Notes under the pieces: model-generated
The model's database searches: none
What the model was told of the DNA's origin: nothing
What the model saw: only the letters and a program-made list of their open reading frames with translations
Program-made: the position numbers and the translations under genes
Source: DATMTS01 sp035564555
Lineage (GTDB): Bacteria > Actinomycetota > Actinomycetes > Actinomycetales > Microbacteriaceae
Direction of reading: 5' to 3'
NCBI GenBank assembly: GCA_035564555.1
Contig: DATMTS010000031.1
Location: 58,921-122,920, forward strand
DNA: 64,000 nt
Shown here: in pieces, positions 60,405-64,000 of the stretch
Layout of the letters: the number at the start of each line of letters is the position of its first letter
Numbering within the stretch: position 1 is the first letter of the stretch

Positions 60405-60582
60405 GCTCATCCTTCTTGTGTTCTCGGTCTTGTGTTCTTTTGTTCCTGAACCGGTCTAGTCGGCGGTTCTCCCGCATGTCAGGGGTTGACAGGGTTACGA
60501 CTGCTCGCCCGCTGCCTTCTCGCACGCTGAGGATGAGCGGCAGCAGGAAAGGAACGCGTCGACCGCTCCCAGTCGCGGCGCA

Positions 60583-60588
60583 TAGCAT
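60583..60588 (+). promoter_or_regulatory. Candidate -10 of a leaderless carboxylesterase promoter
   Basis: TAGCAT is followed by CGGGGT and then GTG 60595. Confidence 0.5.
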
Positions 60589-60594
60589 CGGGGT

Positions 60595-62388
60595 GTGACC
60601 GCGCGCTTGCGAGCAGTGCACGACCGGCCGCTCGACGTGCGAGTGAGCGGTGGCGTGGTGCGCGGGGTGCGAGCAGACGGAGACTTCGCCTGGCGTGGGA
60701 TCCCGTATGCCGCCGCTCCCATCGGTGCGCTGAGGTTCCGGGCGCCGCAACCGGTGGTGCCGTGGTCCGGCGTGCGGGACGCATCGGCATTCGGGCCCGT
60801 GGCACCTCAGGCCCACCGCGGACAATTCCGCGGCACGGCCCCCGCCATCCCGGCCGGCGAGGACTGCCTGACGATCAACGTGCTGGCGCCGGCGGATGCC
60901 CGCGCGGGCGCCCCGCTGCCGGTGATGGTCTTCATCCATGGCGGAGGGTACAGCACGGGCTCATCGCAGGACTTTTCGGGACAAGGCACCGGGTTCGTGC
61001 GCAGCGGACGCGTGCTCTACGTGAGCTTCAATTACCGTCTGGGCGCGCTCGGCTATCTCGACTTCTCCCGATACTCGACGGCGGCGCGGCCGATCGATGC
61101 CAATCTCGGCCTGCGCGACCAGGTCGCTGCACTGCGCTGGGTGCATCGCAACATCCGCCGGTTCGGCGGGGACCGCCGCAACGTCACGGTGTTCGGCGAG
61201 TCCGCCGGCGGCAACGCTGTCACCACGCTGCTGGCCACGCCCTCTGCCCGGGGGCTTTTCGCTCGCGCGATCGCGCAGAGCGCCCCGCCCGATGCGGTGT
61301 ATTCACGTGAACGGGCCGCAGGATGGGCGGCCGAGTTCGTCGACATTCTGCGCTCCCAGGCAGAGGCAAGGGGCGAGCGTGCGCGCCGAGTGCTTTCCGT
61401 GACCCCAGCACTTCCGGCACCTTCAGCGCCCTCGGCCGCGCTCGCACGCCCAGCGATTCCGGCAGTTCCGGCACTCTCGGCACGTTCGGCGCGTTCATGG
61501 CTTCCAGGATCTTCGGCCGCTTCACGGCCTCCAGCACCTCTACGACTTCCGGGGCCGTCATCACTTGCGCCCTCGCCTCTTCCGTTCCGACGGGAGGCCG
61601 TCGACGAGACGGAGCACGGCCACGGCGATGAGCTCGAGCTTCTTGCCGCGGCGAGCACGGCCGAACTGGTGTCAGCCGCCCTGATCCTGCAGGTTCGCAC
61701 CCCGACGGCGACCCCGGGTTATTTCTGTCTGGCCCCGGTGGTCGACGGCACGTTCCTGCCGGAACGGCCGCTCGCCGCCATGGCAGCGGGCCGTGCGAGC
61801 CGGGTTCCGTTGATCATCGGAACCAACCAGCGCGAGGGAGCCGTCTTCCGCGGGCGGGTCGACATCCTGCCGCGCTCACCGGCGCGGATCGCCGCGGTGT
61901 TCGACGAGGCCCCACGCTCGGCGTGGCAGTCGATGCGACGTGCGTATCAAGGCCTTTCGACGCCCAGGGCGAGAGCCGACTTCGGCGGGGACTTCGCGTT
62001 CTGGTCCCCGAGCGTGCGAGCAGCCGAGCTGCAATCCCGGTTCGCGCCGGTGCATGCATACCGTTTCGACTTTGCTCCTCGGCTCCTGCGAGTCGCCGGA
62101 CTCGATGCCACCCACGGCGTGGAGATGTTCGCCCTGTTCGACAGCACGGACGAGCCTGTGGCGCGTGCGATGACCGTGCTCGGGGGCCGCTCGACGTACG
62201 CCGAGGTCGGCGCCCGGATGCGTGAGCGCTGGCTGGACTTCGCGTGCACCGGGAGCGTCGGCGCGGACTGGCCGGCTTACGTTGAGCCGGGCAGGGTCAC
62301 GCTCATCATCGATGCCGTCGATCACGTGGAGTCCGATCCTCAACGGGAGCGTCGGCTGGCCTGGGCTGAATTCCATCCGAACGTGTGA
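60595..62388 (+). CDS. Type-B carboxylesterase with a low-complexity insert
   Basis: A 597-aa alpha/beta-hydrolase of the carboxylesterase type. FIHGGGYSTGS near residue 112 forms the oxyanion hole, TVFGESAGGNAV near residue 198 carries the catalytic Ser, GTNQREG near residue 409 the Glu region and DATHGVEMFAL near residue 502 the His. Residues about 269-335 are a Pro/Ala/Ser-rich repeat-like insert absent in relatives. GTG 60595 appears leaderless. No signal peptide is evident, so it is probably cytoplasmic; the substrate is unknown. Confidence 0.9.
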   Translation: MTARLRAVHDRPLDVRVSGGVVRGVRADGDFAWRGIPYAAAPIGALRFRAPQPVVPWSGVRDASAFGPVAPQAHRGQFRGTAPAIPAGEDCLTINVLAPADARAGAPLPVMVFIHGGGYSTGSSQDFSGQGTGFVRSGRVLYVSFNYRLGALGYLDFSRYSTAARPIDANLGLRDQVAALRWVHRNIRRFGGDRRNVTVFGESAGGNAVTTLLATPSARGLFARAIAQSAPPDAVYSRERAAGWAAEFVDILRSQAEARGERARRVLSVTPALPAPSAPSAALARPAIPAVPALSARSARSWLPGSSAASRPPAPLRLPGPSSLAPSPLPFRREAVDETEHGHGDELELLAAASTAELVSAALILQVRTPTATPGYFCLAPVVDGTFLPERPLAAMAAGRASRVPLIIGTNQREGAVFRGRVDILPRSPARIAAVFDEAPRSAWQSMRRAYQGLSTPRARADFGGDFAFWSPSVRAAELQSRFAPVHAYRFDFAPRLLRVAGLDATHGVEMFALFDSTDEPVARAMTVLGGRSTYAEVGARMRERWLDFACTGSVGADWPAYVEPGRVTLIIDAVDHVESDPQRERRLAWAEFHPNV

Positions 62389-62711
62389 GCATGCTCGCCG
62401 GCGACGTACATCGGCTGCGAACCGGGGACCGCGCTGTACGGCGCACCTGCCGAGCCATCACATCAGTCGGCTGCAGCTGAACAGAGCGGCGTCCGCGATC
62501 GCCCAGGTGATCGAGCGGCCTCACAGTCGAAACGGAATCGACATCCGGGTCGGCCGAACGGCCGCGCTGTTCGGTTGGGTCCCCGCGTCTTCATCCAAGG
62601 CGCGATCGCAGCACCCACCACCGACAACGGCTCACCCGAATCGGCTCGACGAGGCAGGCCGTGCACAACCAGCACCGAGTGGCGCTGTCGAGAAGAGCTG
62701 GATGCCGGTTA
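62389..62711. other. Gap without a recognisable gene
   Basis: This 323-bp stretch has no convincing coding region, hairpin or repeat beyond a short GAGCATGCTC palindrome near 62387. Small open frames here lack supporting starts or similarity. Confidence 0.6.
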
Positions 62712-63089
62712 CTACTCCGCGAAGACCTTGACGCTGTTGGCGAGCTTGAACGTCGGCGCGACGACGATCGCCAGGAACGGCGCGAGAATGCGCAAGAAGT
62801 ACACGAGCGGGGTGAGGTGGGTGAGATCGCCGAGCGCGAAGAGCAACACGCCGATCACGCCGAACAGGAAGGCGAGACCCAGGCCCTTCTTCGTCGCAAG
62901 CGACAGGGCAGCGATTCCGATGCTCGCGAAGATGATGCCGACGTCGACGATGAACGGCTGCCAGGCGCCCGCGTTGCCGAGCGCGACGCCCGCGAACACC
63001 CACAACACGATGGCGATGATCCAGAACAGCACGAAGACCCCGCCCGCGATCGGCTTGGTGAGCTGCTGGCGTGGGCTGACAGCGGTCAT
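62712..63089 (-). CDS. Small membrane protein of unknown function
   Basis: A 125-aa product with four hydrophobic segments (about 16-38, 45-66, 70-88 and 96-115) and a short N-terminal polar tail. No motif identifies a function. ATG 63089 follows GAGAGGACC. It stands alone between a gap and the divergent SGNH gene. Confidence 0.75.
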   Translation of the reverse strand: MTAVSPRQQLTKPIAGGVFVLFWIIAIVLWVFAGVALGNAGAWQPFIVDVGIIFASIGIAALSLATKKGLGLAFLFGVIGVLLFALGDLTHLTPLVYFLRILAPFLAIVVAPTFKLANSVKVFAE

Positions 63090-63211
63090 GACCGTGTGGT
63101 CCTCTCGTTCGGCGTGCCTGTTTCCGTCACCGATCCTACTGCCAGCTCGACCCCGCGGATGCGACGTGGGCGGCGAAGCCGGCGCCGCACGGACGGCGCG
63201 ATCCCGGGCGG

Positions 63212-63217
63212 TAGCGT
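63212..63217 (+). promoter_or_regulatory. Candidate -10 of a leaderless SGNH hydrolase promoter
   Basis: TAGCGT is followed by TGAACC and then ATG 63224; no ribosome site is visible. Confidence 0.5.
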
Positions 63218-63223
63218 TGAACC

Positions 63224-63994
63224 ATGTTCTCGAGCTTTGTCGCGATCGGAGACAGCTTCACCGAGGGCGTCGGGGACGAACTGCCCGACGGAACCGTGCG
63301 CGGCTGGGCCGATTTCGTGGCGATCGGCCTGCAGCAGGCATCCGCGACCCCGGTGACCTACGCGAACCTGGCGATCCGGGGGCGCAAGCTCGTGCCGCTG
63401 ATCGAGGAGCAGCTCGAGCCGGCGATCGCCATGCGGCCGCAGCTGATCAGTATCAACGGCGGCGGCAATGACATCATGCGGCCGCGCGTGTCAATCCAGT
63501 CGATAGCCGATCGTCTGGGCGACGCGGTGCGTCGCATCGCCGATTCCGGCAGCCACGCGCTGCTGCTCAGCGGAGCCAACCCCTGCGCCCACCTGCCCGG
63601 CGGGGCGCTGATCCGTGCCCGCGGGGAGCAGTTGGCCGTCGCCGTGCGGGCGAGCAGACCGAGTGAGCATGTCACGTTCGTCGACAACTGGGCGGATGCC
63701 GGCCTGGAGGACATCCGGTACTGGTCGGAGGACCGGCTGCACTTGAACGGCTTCGGGCACGCGAGGGTGGCCGGCAATGTGCTGACCGCGCTCAGGGTGC
63801 CGGTGCCCGCCGAATGGGGCGTCGACCAGGTGGCCGCAGCACCCCCGGGAGCCGCCAGCCGGCGCACCCTGGCCTACTACCGCGCCTACGTCCTGCCGTG
63901 GATAGGCCGGCGCCTCACCGGCCGGTCGTCCGGGGACGGTCGCACCGCCAAACTGCCGCACCTGGTTCCGGTGGGAACCGCGCCGCCGCGCTGA
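63224..63994 (+). CDS. SGNH/GDSL-family hydrolase
   Basis: A 256-aa esterase-like protein. Block I FVAIGDSFTEGVGDE near residue 5 carries the nucleophile Ser, block III INGGGNDIMRP near residue 74 has the Asn, and block V SEDRLHLNGFGHARVAGN near residue 168 the Asp and His. There is no signal peptide or lipid anchor, so it is probably cytoplasmic. The basic C-terminal tail has no clear fold. The substrate is unknown. Confidence 0.92.
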   Translation: MFSSFVAIGDSFTEGVGDELPDGTVRGWADFVAIGLQQASATPVTYANLAIRGRKLVPLIEEQLEPAIAMRPQLISINGGGNDIMRPRVSIQSIADRLGDAVRRIADSGSHALLLSGANPCAHLPGGALIRARGEQLAVAVRASRPSEHVTFVDNWADAGLEDIRYWSEDRLHLNGFGHARVAGNVLTALRVPVPAEWGVDQVAAAPPGAASRRTLAYYRAYVLPWIGRRLTGRSSGDGRTAKLPHLVPVGTAPPR

Positions 63995-64000
63995 ACCGCG

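Noticed and set aside
62222..62731. A small plus-strand gene after the carboxylesterase
   Set aside because: It overlaps the esterase end, lacks a ribosome site and has no similarity to known folds.

Overview
The window is high-GC, gene-dense actinobacterial DNA. The genes rbpA, opcA, whiA, a GTG-rich set of starts, a pdtaR-type ANTAR regulator, a short BlaI/M56 pair and a fused CydDC place it in the Actinomycetota. The gene order and an intergenic motif near 32.9 kb suggest Micrococcales, probably Microbacteriaceae; that placement is inference. I see no phage, insertion sequence, rRNA or CRISPR array, and one tRNA, Leu(CAA).

Layout. 1-5.5 kb (+): pentose-phosphate operon tal (cut by the window edge)-pgi-zwf-opcA-pgl. 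5.5-10.1 kb (-): rbpA, secG, the glycolytic run gap-pgk-tpiA, and sodA. 10.2-16.9 kb (-): uvrA-uvrC-rapZ-whiA, without the yvcK gene often found between rapZ and whiA. 16.9-21.4 kb (-): a five-gene, translationally overlapped MoxR/DUF58/DUF4129 membrane operon. 21.5-24.1 kb: a VOC protein and uvrB. 24.1-31.8 kb: cytochrome bd operon cydA-cydB-cydDC, divergent from a BlaI-type repressor and an M56 metalloprotease, with three near-identical dyad operators between them. 31.8-32.3 kb: a gene-free, repeat-rich stretch with a perfect 29-bp inverted repeat. 32.3-43.3 kb: coaE, rpsA, a possible baeRF-family protein, a DUF885 peptidase, polA, a thioesterase, pdtaR, tRNA-Leu, a GNAT acetyltransferase and a SigB/SigF-type sigma factor.

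43.4-57.3 kb is the most unusual region: a heptose/glycan locus. It encodes GmhB, GmhA and two HldE-type kinase/adenylyltransferases, enough for ADP-D-glycero-D-manno-heptose. It also has three GT9 (heptosyltransferase-fold) enzymes, three other glycosyltransferases (one joined in frame to a DUF2795 module), a classical SDR, a histidine phosphatase and an aldehyde dehydrogenase. Most neighbours overlap by 4 nt. Such a set is expected for LPS inner core, yet this genome type has no LPS, so the product is probably an unknown heptose-containing glycoconjugate.

57.4-64 kb: an Nramp-like transporter, a stress-type SDR, a DUF892 ferritin-like protein, a type-B carboxylesterase with a low-complexity insert, a small membrane protein and an SGNH hydrolase.

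Two general patterns stand out. Several genes have a TANNNT hexamer exactly 6-7 nt before a GTG or ATG start with no Shine-Dalgarno, which suggests leaderless mRNAs. Several intergenic spots carry short tandem repeats with different units.
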